A DNA stretch of 64,000 bases from Candidatus Andeanibacterium colombiense (lineage in GTDB: Bacteria > Pseudomonadota > Alphaproteobacteria > Sphingomonadales > Sphingomonadaceae), in contig CP119316.1 of NCBI GenBank assembly GCA_029202985.1, forward strand, positions 2,901,001 to 2,965,000, in the 5' to 3' direction. Both the position numbers and the translations under genes were made by a program. A model generated the notes under the pieces. That model saw nothing but the letters and a program-made list of their open reading frames with translations, was not told where the DNA came from and did not search any database. Positions 55,287 to 64,000 of this stretch are shown here, in pieces (position 1 is the first letter of the stretch; each line of letters begins with the position of its first letter).

Positions 55287-56681
55287 ATGACCTCATTCAC
55301 TCTTCGCGCGTTGCTGCCCGCAGTTCTGCTGGCCACCGGCGCCTGCACTGTGGGCCCGGATTACGGGCGCCCGCAACTCACGACGCCGCCCGCCTGGGTC
55401 GCTCCCCGGCCTCACGGCGGTGAGGACGGCAAACTGATCGGATGGTGGGGGCGTTTCGGGGATCCCGTCCTTACCGAACTCCAGCGGAAGGCCGAGGAGA
55501 ACAGCCCGACCCTTGAACAGGCGGTGGCGCGGATCGATCAGGCACGCGCGACACTTTCCACCAACCGCGCGCAGGGCCTGCCCTCGGTGACCGGTTCGGG
55601 TTCCTATACAACGTCGGGCGCCAGCGGTGCCACCACCAGCAGCGTCAAGCAATATGGCGCAGACGCCAGCTGGGAGATCGACCTGTTCGGCAAGGTCCGA
55701 CGCAACACCCAGGCCGCTCGATCGCGGGTCGAGGCGCGGATCGACGACTGGCACGATGCCCGCGTCTCGCTGGCCGCCGAAGTAGCCGACGACTATGTCC
55801 GGTATCGCGGCTGCGAGCAGCTCGTCTTGCTCTATCGCGAGCAGGCGCAATCGCAGAGCGAGACCACCCGGCTCAACCGGATCAACGCGAACGCCGGCTT
55901 TACCGCCCCTGCCGATTACGAGCTTGCCGAAGCCAGCGCTGCCAGCGTGCGCTCGACGCTTACCGACCAGATCGCCCAATGCGACCTGCTGGTGAAGAGC
56001 CTGACCTCGCTGACCGGGCTGGAAGAGGATACTCTGCGCGAGAAGCTCGCACCCGGCTCCGGCGTGCTGCCCCAACCGGCCGAACTCGACGTAGCCTCGA
56101 TCCCGGCGGACCTGCTCCGCCAGCGCCCCGACATCGCTTCAAGCGAACGCGAGCTTGCGGCTGCCAGCGCAGAGATCGGCGCAGCGACCGCCGAACTCTA
56201 TCCGAGCCTGTCGCTGGGCGGATCGATCACCGCGGGCGGCGTCACGCAATGGTCGTTCGGCCCGTCGATCTCACTGCCGCTATTCGACGGCGGCAAGGCC
56301 CGTGCCGCCATCCGCAGCGCCGAAGGCGCCTATAGCCTGCAGCTCGCGACTTATCGCGGGACGGTGCGCGCCGCGGTGCTCGAAGTCGAGCAGGCGCTTG
56401 TTCAGCTGGACGCGGTCCGCGCCCGCGACGCCGACACGGCCCGCGCGGCGCAGGGCTACCAAGCCAACTTCGCCGCGATCGAGCGCCTGCGCCAGGCGGG
56501 TTCCACCACCGCGATCGAACGCGAGAGCGCCCGGCGCAACGCGCTCGACGCGAAGCGCACACTGCTCGATCTGCGGATGACCCAAATCCGCTACTGGATC
56601 GCGCTCTACAAGGCGCTCGGCGGCGGCTGGGAGCCGACCGACGAAATTCCCACTCAATCCTCTACCGGAGCGCAGCACTGA
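55287..56681 (+). CDS. Outer-membrane efflux lipoprotein (OprM/NodT family)
   Basis: 464 aa, the outer-membrane channel of an RND tripartite pump. Lipobox ATGAC near residue 20 follows a hydrophobic signal (SFTLRALLPAVLLATGACTV). Family features: GPDYGRPQLTTPPAW, WWGRFGDPVLTELQRKAEEN, SPTLEQAVARIDQARATL, SWEIDLFGKVRRNTQAARSR, LLRQRPDIASSERELAAASA, EIGAATAELYPSLSLGG. Start at 55287 fits the lipoprotein signal. Its stop overlaps the adaptor gene start (ATGA). Confidence 0.95.
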   Translation: MTSFTLRALLPAVLLATGACTVGPDYGRPQLTTPPAWVAPRPHGGEDGKLIGWWGRFGDPVLTELQRKAEENSPTLEQAVARIDQARATLSTNRAQGLPSVTGSGSYTTSGASGATTSSVKQYGADASWEIDLFGKVRRNTQAARSRVEARIDDWHDARVSLAAEVADDYVRYRGCEQLVLLYREQAQSQSETTRLNRINANAGFTAPADYELAEASAASVRSTLTDQIAQCDLLVKSLTSLTGLEEDTLREKLAPGSGVLPQPAELDVASIPADLLRQRPDIASSERELAAASAEIGAATAELYPSLSLGGSITAGGVTQWSFGPSISLPLFDGGKARAAIRSAEGAYSLQLATYRGTVRAAVLEVEQALVQLDAVRARDADTARAAQGYQANFAAIERLRQAGSTTAIERESARRNALDAKRTLLDLRMTQIRYWIALYKALGGGWEPTDEIPTQSSTGAQH

Positions 56682-57769
56682 TGAGCCGCTTTTTCGTCTC
56701 CGCGCGGCTCGGCTGCGCCCTCATGCTCGGCGCGCTTGCACTGCCGGGTTGTTCTTCCGGAAACGAGAGTACGGTCGCTGCCACAGCTGCGCTCACTGTC
56801 CAGGCAGTGAAGCCGCAAATCTTGACATGGCCGCGCCAGCTGACCGCCAACGGCGCGCTTGCGGCGTGGCAGGAAGCGGTCATCAGCGCCGAGACCGGCT
56901 CCTATCGCATCGCCAGCATCAACGCCGATGTCGGCACCTGGACACACAAGGGCCAGGTTCTTGCGACGCTGGCGCGCGACAGCCTGCAAGCCGACCGTGC
57001 CCGACTGCAGGCCACGCTCGCCGAAGCCGAAGCCAATCTGAGCAAGGCCGCCAGCGACGTGGCCCGTGCGCGCCAGGTCGGCGACAGCGGCGCGCTTTCG
57101 GCACAACAGATCGAAAGCTACCAGGTCACCCAGCGGACCGCCCAGGCGACAGTCGCAGCCGCCCGCGCGCAATTGCGCAGCACCGATATTCAGCTCGGCC
57201 AGACCAGCATCCGCGCGGTCGATGACGGGGTCGTTTCGTCCCGCTCAGCCCTGCTCGGCAAGGTCGTCAGTTCGGGCGAGGAACTGTTCCGGATGGTCCG
57301 GCAGGGTCGCATCGAATGGCAGGCCGAACTCGACGCGCAGCAACTCGCGCTGGTTCGCGCCGGCCAGTCCGCGCGGGTGACCCTGCCCGACGGCCAGATC
57401 GTCGAAGGAACGGTGCGCCTGGTCGCGCCGACCCTCAGCACCACCACCAGCCGCGGCATCGCCTATGTCCAGCTTCCGCCCCGATCCGCCGCCCGCGCCG
57501 GCATGTACGGCAGCGGGGTGATCGAAACCGACAGCTTCCAGACCCTGACCCTGCCCGACAGTGCCGTGGTGCTGCGCGACGGGAAATCCTACGTCTATGT
57601 GATCGGGCGCGACAGCACGGTCAAGCAACGGGCGGTCACCACCGGCCAGCGCCGTGCCGGCCGGATCGCCGTCAGCGGTATTTCCGCCAATGCCGATGTG
57701 GTCGAGACAGGCGGCGCCTTCCTGTCCGACGGTGTCTCCGTACGGGTCGAGCGAGGCGCCAAGAAGTGA
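56681..57769 (+). CDS. RND periplasmic adaptor (membrane fusion lipoprotein)
   Basis: 362 aa with a lipoprotein signal (MLGALALPGCSSG). Typical adaptor layout: lipoyl half-motif (ETGSYRIASINADVGTWTHK, GQVLATL), alpha-hairpin (RARLQATLAEAEANLSKAAS, DVARARQVG), second half-motif (QTSIRAVDDGVVSSRSALLG, KVVSSGEELF), then beta-barrel and membrane-proximal domains (SDGVSVRVERG). It bridges pump and channel. It overlaps both neighbours (ATGA at its start, GTGA at its end), so all three are coupled. Confidence 0.94.
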   Translation: MSRFFVSARLGCALMLGALALPGCSSGNESTVAATAALTVQAVKPQILTWPRQLTANGALAAWQEAVISAETGSYRIASINADVGTWTHKGQVLATLARDSLQADRARLQATLAEAEANLSKAASDVARARQVGDSGALSAQQIESYQVTQRTAQATVAAARAQLRSTDIQLGQTSIRAVDDGVVSSRSALLGKVVSSGEELFRMVRQGRIEWQAELDAQQLALVRAGQSARVTLPDGQIVEGTVRLVAPTLSTTTSRGIAYVQLPPRSAARAGMYGSGVIETDSFQTLTLPDSAVVLRDGKSYVYVIGRDSTVKQRAVTTGQRRAGRIAVSGISANADVVETGGAFLSDGVSVRVERGAKK

Positions 57770-60700
57770 ATATTTCCGCGCTTTCCATCCGGCACCCGGT
57801 ACCGGCGGTGCTGCTGTTCATCATGCTCACCGTGTTCGGCATCATCGGGTTTACCCGGCTGCAGGTGCAGAACTTCCCCGACATGGACCAGCCGACGGTC
57901 AACATCAGCGCGTCGCTGGAAGGTGCCGCGCCGGAGCAACTCGAAACCGAAGTCGCCCGCAAGATCGAGGACCAGCTCGGATCGCTGCGGCGGCTCGACC
58001 ATATCACCACCACCATCACCGAAGGCAGCGTCAACATCTCGGTGCAGTTCACGGTCGACAAGGACACGAACGAAGCGGTCGAGGAAGTCCGCAACGCCGT
58101 CGACGGCGCGAGGGCGGAACTGCCCTCCAGCATGCAGACCCCCACGGTCTCGAAGCAGACCGCCAACGGTTCGGCGATGCTCACCTATGTCGCCAGCTCG
58201 GCCGGCAAGGACGAGGAGAGCCTGTCCTGGTTTATCGACAACGACGTGACCAAGGCGCTGCAGGCGGTCCAGGGCGTTTCGAGCGTGAGCCGCATCGGCG
58301 GCATCTCGCGCGAGGTGATAATCGATCTCGATCCCGCGCTGATGTCCGGCCTGGGCGTGAGCGCGACCAACGTCAGCGCCCAGCTCAAGTCGATGCAGAT
58401 CGACACTTCGGGCGGGCAGGGCGAAGTCGGCGGGCAGCGCCAGTCGCTGCGAACGCTCGGCGCGGTTCACGATCCGAGCGAACTGGCCGCGATCAGTATT
58501 CCGACCTCGACCGGGCAAATGGTCACGCTGGGCCAGATCGCCAAGATCACCGACAGCCATGCCGAACGCAGTTCGCGCGCGTTCCGCGACGGCAAGGAAG
58601 TGATCGGCTTCACAGTCACCCGCTCGCTCGGTTTCGGCGACGCGGCGGTGGCGGAAAAGGTCCGGGCCGCGATGGAAACCTTCAAGGCCAAGCACCCCGA
58701 CGTCCAGATCGTCGAGGCCAGCGACACGATCGCGCCGATCATCGACAATTACGAAGGTTCCATGCACCTGCTGCTCGAAGGCGCGCTGCTGGCGGTGCTG
58801 GTGGTGTGGCTGTTCCTGCGCGACTGGCGCGCGACGATCATCTCGGCCACCGCACTGCCCCTGTCGATCATTCCGACCTTCGGGGTGATGTATCTGTGCG
58901 GCTTCACCCTCAACATGGTTTCGCTGCTGTCGATCGCGCTGGTGATCGGCATCCTGGTCGACGACGCGATCGTCGAGGTCGAGAATATCGAGCGGCACCT
59001 GAGGATGGGAAAGAACCCGTTCGCAGCCGCGATGGAAGCCGCCGACGAGATCGGCCTGGCGGTGATCGCAACCACCTTCACGCTGGTCGCGGTGTTCCTG
59101 CCGACCGCCTTCATGGGCGGCATACCGGGCAAGATCTTCCGCGAATTCGGCGTGACCGCGTCGGTCGCGGTGCTGTGCTCGCTGCTCGTCGCGCGTCTGC
59201 TGACGCCGATGATGGCCGCCTATTTCCTCCGCGCCAACACGCATGAGGAGAAGGACGGCCAGCTGATGACGCGCTATCTCGGCTGGATCCACAACACGCT
59301 GGCGCACCGCCGCCGGACCGTGATCGGAGCGGCCATCTTCCTGGTCATATCCTGCTCGATGATCCCGCTCCTGCCCTCGGGCTTCATGCCCGCGCAGGAC
59401 AATTCGCAGACCACGGTCACGCTGGAGCTCCCGCCCGGCAGCACGCTCAACGAGACGACGGCGCTGGTTCAGCAGGCAACCACCCTGCTGAAACGCGTGC
59501 CCGAGGTCAGTCATGTGTTCAGCTCGGTCGGCACCGCAACCAGCGGCGGCGGTATGGAGACAACCTCAACCGCCGATCTGGGCAGCGCTTCGCTTACGGT
59601 GGACCTGGTCGGCCGCGGTGACCGCAGCCTAACGCAGTCCGGGGTCGAGGCGAAGCTGCGCGAAGCCCTGCGGGCTCTGCCCGGGGCCCGGGTCAGCATC
59701 GGCGGCGGCGGCAGCGGCGAAGTGCTCGAGATCGTGCTCGCGGGCGACGACGGCGACCTGCTCGAGAGCACAGCACAGAAACTCCAAGGCGAGATTCGCA
59801 GCGGCATCAAGGGCATCGGCAACGTCACCTCCAGCGCCGCGCTCCAGCGGCCGGAAATCCAGATCAAGCCCAACTATGCCCGCGCGGCATCGCTGGGCGT
59901 GACCAGCCAGGACATCGGCGACACGATGCGCGTGGCGACCTATGGCGAATACTCCCAGTCGCTGCCCAAGCTGAATTTGTCGGAACGCCAGGTCGACATC
60001 CGCGTGCGGATGAATCCGGCACTGCGCTCAGATCCGGCGGCGATCGGCCAACTGCGAGTGAACGGCACCAACGGCCAAGTCGCGCTTGCCTCTCTGGGCG
60101 AGATCAGTTTCGGCAGCAGCCCGTCGCAGATCGACCGGATCGACCGTTCGCGCAACGTCACCCTTTCGGTCGAACTCAACGGCCGGACGCTGAGCGAGGT
60201 GATGAACGAGGCCGAACAACTCCCCTCGCTCAAGAACCTTCCCTCCGGTCTCAAGCTGGTCGAGCAGGGCGAACTGCAGCGGACGTCTGAGCTGATGGGC
60301 AGCTTCGCCCTCGCGATCGTCGTCGGCATCTTCTGCATCTACGCGGTGCTGGTGCTGCTGTTCCACGACTTCCTGCAGCCGGCGACGATCCTTTCCGCTC
60401 TCCCCCTGTCACTGGGCGGCGCGATGTTCGCCCTGCTGATTTGCAGCATGAGCTTCTCGATGCCGGCGGTCATCGGCCTGCTGATGCTGATGGGGATCGT
60501 GACCAAGAACTCGATCCTGCTGGTCGAATACGCGATCATGGCGCGCCGCGACCGGGGCTTGTCGCGCTACGATGCGCTGATCGACGCCTGCCACAAGCGC
60601 GCGCGTCCGATCATCATGACCACCTTGGCAATGGGCGCTGGCATGTTGCCGACCGCCTTCGGTTTCGGTGCCGATCCGAGCTTTCGCCAGCCGATGGCGG

Positions 60701-60870
60701 TGGTGGTGATCGGCGGATTGATGACCTCAACCGTGCTGAGCTTGCTCGTGATCCCGGTGATCTTTACCTACGTCGACGACTTCGAAGGGAAATGGAGGGG
60801 GGTAGGCCGCCGGGTAATTGGCGGGGCTCTATCAAAGCAAATGCGCCGCTCGGCAACGGGTGAAGGTTAG
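57766..60870 (+). CDS. RND-family efflux pump, inner-membrane transporter
   Basis: 1034 aa, proton-driven pump of the HAE1/AcrB type. The GTG start overlaps the adaptor stop (GTGA). First span RHPVPAVLLFIMLTVFGIIG; porter domain with PTVNISASLEGAAPEQLETE; TM4 proton-relay pair in GILVDDAIVEVENIERHLRM (Asp-Asp); second repeat with LLMLMGIVTKNSILLVEYAI and RPIIMTTLAMGAGMLPTAFG. Likely exports drugs or lipophilic toxins. It is regulated probably by the divergent two-component system. An IS6 relic begins 8 bp after the stop. Confidence 0.96.
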   Translation: MNISALSIRHPVPAVLLFIMLTVFGIIGFTRLQVQNFPDMDQPTVNISASLEGAAPEQLETEVARKIEDQLGSLRRLDHITTTITEGSVNISVQFTVDKDTNEAVEEVRNAVDGARAELPSSMQTPTVSKQTANGSAMLTYVASSAGKDEESLSWFIDNDVTKALQAVQGVSSVSRIGGISREVIIDLDPALMSGLGVSATNVSAQLKSMQIDTSGGQGEVGGQRQSLRTLGAVHDPSELAAISIPTSTGQMVTLGQIAKITDSHAERSSRAFRDGKEVIGFTVTRSLGFGDAAVAEKVRAAMETFKAKHPDVQIVEASDTIAPIIDNYEGSMHLLLEGALLAVLVVWLFLRDWRATIISATALPLSIIPTFGVMYLCGFTLNMVSLLSIALVIGILVDDAIVEVENIERHLRMGKNPFAAAMEAADEIGLAVIATTFTLVAVFLPTAFMGGIPGKIFREFGVTASVAVLCSLLVARLLTPMMAAYFLRANTHEEKDGQLMTRYLGWIHNTLAHRRRTVIGAAIFLVISCSMIPLLPSGFMPAQDNSQTTVTLELPPGSTLNETTALVQQATTLLKRVPEVSHVFSSVGTATSGGGMETTSTADLGSASLTVDLVGRGDRSLTQSGVEAKLREALRALPGARVSIGGGGSGEVLEIVLAGDDGDLLESTAQKLQGEIRSGIKGIGNVTSSAALQRPEIQIKPNYARAASLGVTSQDIGDTMRVATYGEYSQSLPKLNLSERQVDIRVRMNPALRSDPAAIGQLRVNGTNGQVALASLGEISFGSSPSQIDRIDRSRNVTLSVELNGRTLSEVMNEAEQLPSLKNLPSGLKLVEQGELQRTSELMGSFALAIVVGIFCIYAVLVLLFHDFLQPATILSALPLSLGGAMFALLICSMSFSMPAVIGLLMLMGIVTKNSILLVEYAIMARRDRGLSRYDALIDACHKRARPIIMTTLAMGAGMLPTAFGFGADPSFRQPMAVVVIGGLMTSTVLSLLVIPVIFTYVDDFEGKWRGVGRRVIGGALSKQMRRSATGEG

Positions 60871-60878
60871 GACGGGGG

Positions 60879-61143
60879 GGCTCTGTCAGGGCTAATGCAC
60901 CCCTCAGTAACAGGTGCGGGGTAGGGCGAGCCCCATGCCTCGTCCTCGTTAGCCTGCCAGCCAGTTCCGCTATTCCAACTCGTCACAGAGGTAATCCGCC
61001 TGGTGGTGATGATGTACGTTCGTTCCGCTCAGCTTGTGGAATGTCGAGGATCTGCTCTTCGAGTATGGCATCTACATCTGCCACGAGACCGCGCGCCACT
61101 GGTGGAATAAGTTCGGACCTATGTTTGCCCCGGATATCCTTGC
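60879..61143 (+). mobile_element. IS6-family relic, left end and N-terminal transposase
   Basis: Left terminal repeat GGCTCTGTCAGGGCTAATGC followed by a decayed transposase start (ATGCCTCGTCCTCGT, stop, then RYSN..., VVMMYVRS..., NVEDLLFEYGIYICHETARH, WWNKFGPMFAPDI). It stops abruptly where the cysE fragment begins at 61144. Same orientation as the other relics. Confidence 0.78.
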
Positions 61144-61604
61144 GTGACCGCGGTCATCCACCACCGCATCACCCATGAACTCTACCTGCTCGGGGCGCCG
61201 CTGGTTGCTCGGATCATTGCCGAGATCGCCCATTCCCGGACCGGGATCAACATCAATCCCGGTGCCCGGATCGGCAGAAGCTTTTTCATCGATCACGGAA
61301 CGGGCGTGGTAATTGGCCAGACCGCGATCGTCGGGAACCGGGTGAGGATCTACCAAGCGGTCACGCTTGGCGCCCTCAGCTTTCGCGCGGGCGAGGACGG
61401 CAAGCTGGTTAACGAACCGCGCCATCCGATTATCGAAGATGACGTCTCGATCTATGCGGGGCAACCATCCTCGGGCGGATCACGGTCGGCCGCGGTTCGG
61501 TCGTCGGCGGCAATGTCTGGCTGACCCGCTCGGTGCCCCCCGGCAGCAATATCCGTCAGCGCAAGCCCGCGATCGCGATCGAGGCGGGTGACGCGCTCAG
61601 CTGA
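61144..61604 (+). pseudogene. Serine acetyltransferase (CysE/EpsC), truncated and frameshifted
   Basis: Left-handed beta-helix part of serine O-acetyltransferase: HHRITHELYLLGAPLVARII, HSRTGININPGARIGRSFFI, DHGTGVVIGQTAIVGNRVRI, YQAVTLGAL. The frame breaks near 61463 (TATGCGGGG-CAACC instead of GGGGCAACC), then continues ATILGRITVGRGSVVGGNVW, LTRSVPPGSNIRQRKPAIAI to the stop at 61602. The N-terminal domain is missing because the gene is fused to the IS6 relic. The product would normally make O-acetylserine for cysteine synthesis. Confidence 0.85.
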
Positions 61605-61607
61605 TCT

Positions 61608-61952
61608 TTAACCGGGTTCGAGGCTACTAAGGTAGGCGACAATTGCGGGCACATCCTGGTCAGGGACCGGTGCTTTATAGCTCGCGCGCATCTTCTCGAC
61701 GATCGCGGTCCACTGTTTTTCGGAAAGCTTCGGCTGGGTCAGGATCATTCCTGCGGAATGGCAGGCAAGGCAATTGGCGTTCGCGGCCTCAACGCCCGGA
61801 CCGGGGGGAAGGGTGCTCTCATCCGGCGGAAACGCGATCTGCTGCGAGGTCAGCGTGAGCCCGCTTTCGCTTATCGAGCCAAGCTGCGCCGTTGGCGCAC
61901 AAGCCGACAGGACAAGCACGACGATGCCGCCGAGCGAGCGCGCAATGGTCAT
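61608..61952 (-). CDS. c-type cytochrome lipoprotein, SorB-like
   Basis: 114 aa: lipoprotein signal with LVLSAC, one haem site ANCLACHSAGMIL, distal Met candidates (MILTQ, VEKMRASY) and a C-terminal helix VPAIVAYLSSLEPG. It overlaps the upstream molybdoenzyme gene by 4 bp (ATGA), as sorA-sorB do. It probably takes electrons from the sulfite dehydrogenase subunit in the periplasm. Confidence 0.87.
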   Translation of the reverse strand: MTIARSLGGIVVLVLSACAPTAQLGSISESGLTLTSQQIAFPPDESTLPPGPGVEAANANCLACHSAGMILTQPKLSEKQWTAIVEKMRASYKAPVPDQDVPAIVAYLSSLEPG

Positions 61953-63163
61953 GCAATCACCACTTCGGTCGTTTCGATGTTTCCACGCATGTAGCCGCTA
62001 GGGTTCCAGATCGGCACCGATGGCTGGACCACGCCGCCCTGGTTGGTGCAACGTGACTGCAGCGAGATCGGCCCGGGGCTAGCCAAGGGCGCCTGAGCCT
62101 CCCACTGTCGGAAGCTATAGCGGCCGTAATCCTCGCCCAGCGTTGCGTCCTGCCAGCGGTTTCCGCCATCGGTCGATACTTCCACCCGGCTCACGCCGCT
62201 GTCTCCGCCCAGCGCGATGCCTCTCAACGAGAGGGTCGGTTCGAATGGTACCCGATCTCCCTCGGCGAAATTGGTCACCCAACTGCGCGGGACCATCGCG
62301 TTGATCGGGGTGGTGGGAAAGCCGGCAGAGCCCGGCGGGACGTCCGCGCCGGGGATGGCCGGGATGCGATACGCCTTGGCGGTCCAGTAGTGATCGTCCG
62401 CCGCGTCGAGCACCTCGATATCGCTGAGCATCTTGACCCAGTAAGTCGAGTACCAGCCGGGAACCACCAGCCTCAGCGGGAAGCCGTTCAGCAGCGGCAG
62501 TTGCTCACCGTTCATCGCGAAGGCGATCATCACTTCGCCGTCACGGGCGTGGTCGAGCGAAAGCGACTTGTCGAAATCGAGGCCCCGGTCAGCCGAAGTC
62601 GCCCGATCGAGGGCCCCGAAGCGCACCGCCGTGGCGCCCGCGCGAACCCCCGCCAAATCGAGCACATGCAGCAGGCTCACGCCCAGCCACTTCGCATTGC
62701 CCATGGCGCCGTGCCCCCATTGCGCGCCGGGAACGCGCGGTTGGAACAGGCTGCGCGAATTCCCCGAGCACTGGTTGACTGCCGCCAGCTCCACCCGGGG
62801 CATGCGCAACAATTCGGCGAGCGACAGCGAGAGGGACGCGCCTACCGCGCCACGGATCGTCAAACGGAAGCTGTCGGCATCGATCGAGGTCGGAATGCCG
62901 GCCCAGTGCCAGCGGACGAAGAACTGGTCGTTCGGGGTGAAGACGCCTCTGTCAAACACATCCATCGACGTTTCGAGGAGCGGCGGACGCGCGCGGTGGA
63001 GGATCATTCCGCGTTTGCCGGCGAAGCTCGCGAGCGGAGAACTTCCGCCTATTACGCGAGACTGCAGCGCGGGTGGCATCGCGATAGAGACGCCAGCAGC
63101 GGCGGTCGCTCCAAGAAGACTCCGTCTGTCCAGACGGGCCGCCAATATTCGATCGATGGGCAT
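61949..63163 (-). CDS. Sulfite dehydrogenase, molybdopterin subunit (SorA-like)
   Basis: 404 aa. Twin-arginine signal (RLDRRSLLGATAAAGVSIAM), then sulfite-oxidase-fold domain: FVRWHWAGIPTSIDADSFRL, Mo-ligand Cys region VNQCSGNSRSLFQPRVPGAQ, WGHGAMGNAKWLGVSLLHVL, PLLNGFPLRLVVPGWYSTYW, VKMLSDIEVLDAAD, and a C-terminal Mo-cofactor dimerisation domain (TLSLRGIALGGDSGVSRVEV, STDGGNRWQDATLGEDYGRY). It would oxidise sulfite to sulfate in the periplasm with the cytochrome. Tat export is predicted. It lies between two IS6 relics with the broken cysE. Confidence 0.9.
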   Translation of the reverse strand: MPIDRILAARLDRRSLLGATAAAGVSIAMPPALQSRVIGGSSPLASFAGKRGMILHRARPPLLETSMDVFDRGVFTPNDQFFVRWHWAGIPTSIDADSFRLTIRGAVGASLSLSLAELLRMPRVELAAVNQCSGNSRSLFQPRVPGAQWGHGAMGNAKWLGVSLLHVLDLAGVRAGATAVRFGALDRATSADRGLDFDKSLSLDHARDGEVMIAFAMNGEQLPLLNGFPLRLVVPGWYSTYWVKMLSDIEVLDAADDHYWTAKAYRIPAIPGADVPPGSAGFPTTPINAMVPRSWVTNFAEGDRVPFEPTLSLRGIALGGDSGVSRVEVSTDGGNRWQDATLGEDYGRYSFRQWEAQAPLASPGPISLQSRCTNQGGVVQPSVPIWNPSGYMRGNIETTEVVIA

Positions 63164-63254
63164 GACCCGCCAAGTCCTTTTACCCTACTCTAATAGTAGG
63201 AATTTGGTTAGCCATGCAACCGGCTCTTATTCTGCGTCGTCTGATTAGTCGCGG

Positions 63255-63415
63255 GGTTCTGTCAGGGCTAATGCTCTCAGTAACAGGTGCGGGATAGGGC
63301 AAGGAACGCGGCTCAGCCGCCCCGGCTGAGTGGCAGATCCTCATGGGCTAGGCATACGCGCTCAAAGGTCGAGCTGCGTCGACCGGAGACGAGTTGGGGT
63401 TAGACTGACAGCACC
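63255..63415 (+). mobile_element. IS6-family relic, both ends with deleted middle
   Basis: Starts GGTTCTGTCAGGGCTAATGC, nearly identical for about 50 bp to 60879 onward, then jumps at ~63310 to the transposase C-terminus (CAGCCGCCCCGGCTGAGTGG, as at 52999) and ends TTAGACTGACAGCACC. Total 161 bp, a MITE-like deletion product in the same orientation. Confidence 0.78.
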
Positions 63416-64000
63416 GCCACTGAACGAGACGCCGGCTCACGCGCTGGTCCCCAATTCCCCGGGAAAGCCGGTACGAGCGGCGCGGTGCGTGCCTGCCTAA
63501 GCGGAGTGCTAGCGCGAACGGGATGACCGACGCGCTGGGCGGCAGCGCTTCACAATGCCTGATTGAGCGCGGAGAAAATCCGGTTGTCCCTTTCCGAACG
63601 CGCTCCAACCAATCTTTGCATCCATAAACCAAACCTTTCATTGACGCTCTAATCTCTACCGGTTAGCTAGGGATTTGAGCGAAGGACGTGATTCCGCCTC
63701 GCTCCTCGAATTGGAATCCGCGGCTTTTGATCGGGATGCAGCTTGCTCCGCGTTACCAACAGCTAAAGCGCGCGATGCTCAGGCGACAGCGCCAGGCGTC
63801 GTGTTCCCCTCACTTAATGAGGTGAAGCGATGCGCATGACCAACTCAGTTTAGACCGGGACAGGCACCGGGACTTTGCGCCACGGCCAGCCGCTGAAAGG
63901 CGGTCTGCGCTCCCCGCAAGACTCCGGCTCCAGCCCCCTTGGCCGGCCGCTCCCGCGCGGCGCGGCCGGCCATACCCTTACCGTCCGGACGTCAGGCTCC
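63416..64000. other. Region without a recognisable gene
   Basis: 585 bp to the window end. The open frames are short, lack ribosome sites and resemble no family. The last ~90 bp is very GC-rich with a palindromic GGCCGGCCGC/GCGGCCGGCC stretch (63939-63971). Confidence 0.5.

Noticed and set aside
63416..64000. Right attachment-site copy of the tRNA-Ser 3' end
   Set aside because: No repeat of GGTTCGAATCCCACC was found between the tRNA and the end of the window; the island border must lie beyond 64000 or has been lost.

Overview
The window is GC-rich bacterial chromosome from an alphaproteobacterium, most likely order Sphingomonadales (Erythrobacter/Sphingomonas-like). This rests on the gene content: GcrA, an F1-ATPase zeta-subunit homologue (DUF1476), CrtZ carotenoid hydroxylase, DUF6491 and DUF2239 proteins, a PEP-CTERM protein, and the gene order rimP-nusA-ylxR-infB-rbfA followed further on by truB-rpsO-pnp. 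Genus and species cannot be fixed from the sequence alone.

Layout. 0-3.3 kb: end of a TetR-type regulator, a PQQ dehydrogenase and a PEP-CTERM surface protein. 3.3-8.2 kb: a sigma-54-type promoter with no gene behind it (possible small RNA), then a minus-strand block grxD-bolA-DUF1476-leuD-small ORF-glycosylase-vapC-vapB-leuC. 8.2-11.2 kb: two paralogous periplasmic coiled-coil proteins sharing an upstream motif, a thioesterase, crtZ and sufE. sufE is preceded by about 360 nt of structured, non-coding sequence with its own near-consensus promoter. 11.8-16.6 kb: an unusual phage-shock (Psp) locus. pspF is divergent from a minus-strand operon that begins at a sigma-54 promoter and runs: 53-aa membrane ORF, pspA, pspB, pspC, then six further small single-span membrane proteins that share the PspB-like coiled-coil motif. 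16.6-30.8 kb: translation and RNA-metabolism housekeeping (rimP to rbfA, truB, rpsO, pnp) with tdk, a GNAT acetyltransferase, an M50 protease and DUF proteins between.

31-45.3 kb: a CPBP protease with an AraC-type membrane regulator, a twin-HTH protein whose 3' end is followed by tandem repeats, the betaine-lipid genes btaA/btaB, a large exported protein followed by a lipoprotein that seems to use an ATT start codon, VOC, GlcG-like and two SDR proteins, gcrA, an ABC permease, hspQ and tRNA-Ser(CGA). Paired palindromes with a CCTGCGCAGG-like core are scattered between housekeeping genes.

45.3-64 kb: an accessory mosaic starting directly 3' of tRNA-Ser. It holds a decayed P4-type integrase, an internally deleted GMC oxidoreductase, a GGDEF-EAL protein, a YadA-like adhesin, a two-component system divergent from an RND efflux operon, a truncated and frameshifted serine acetyltransferase, and a SorAB-type sulfite dehydrogenase. 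Relics of one IS6-family element, all in the same orientation, lie between these blocks. The most unusual items are the expanded Psp operon, the orphan sigma-54 transcript and the IS6-punctuated island.
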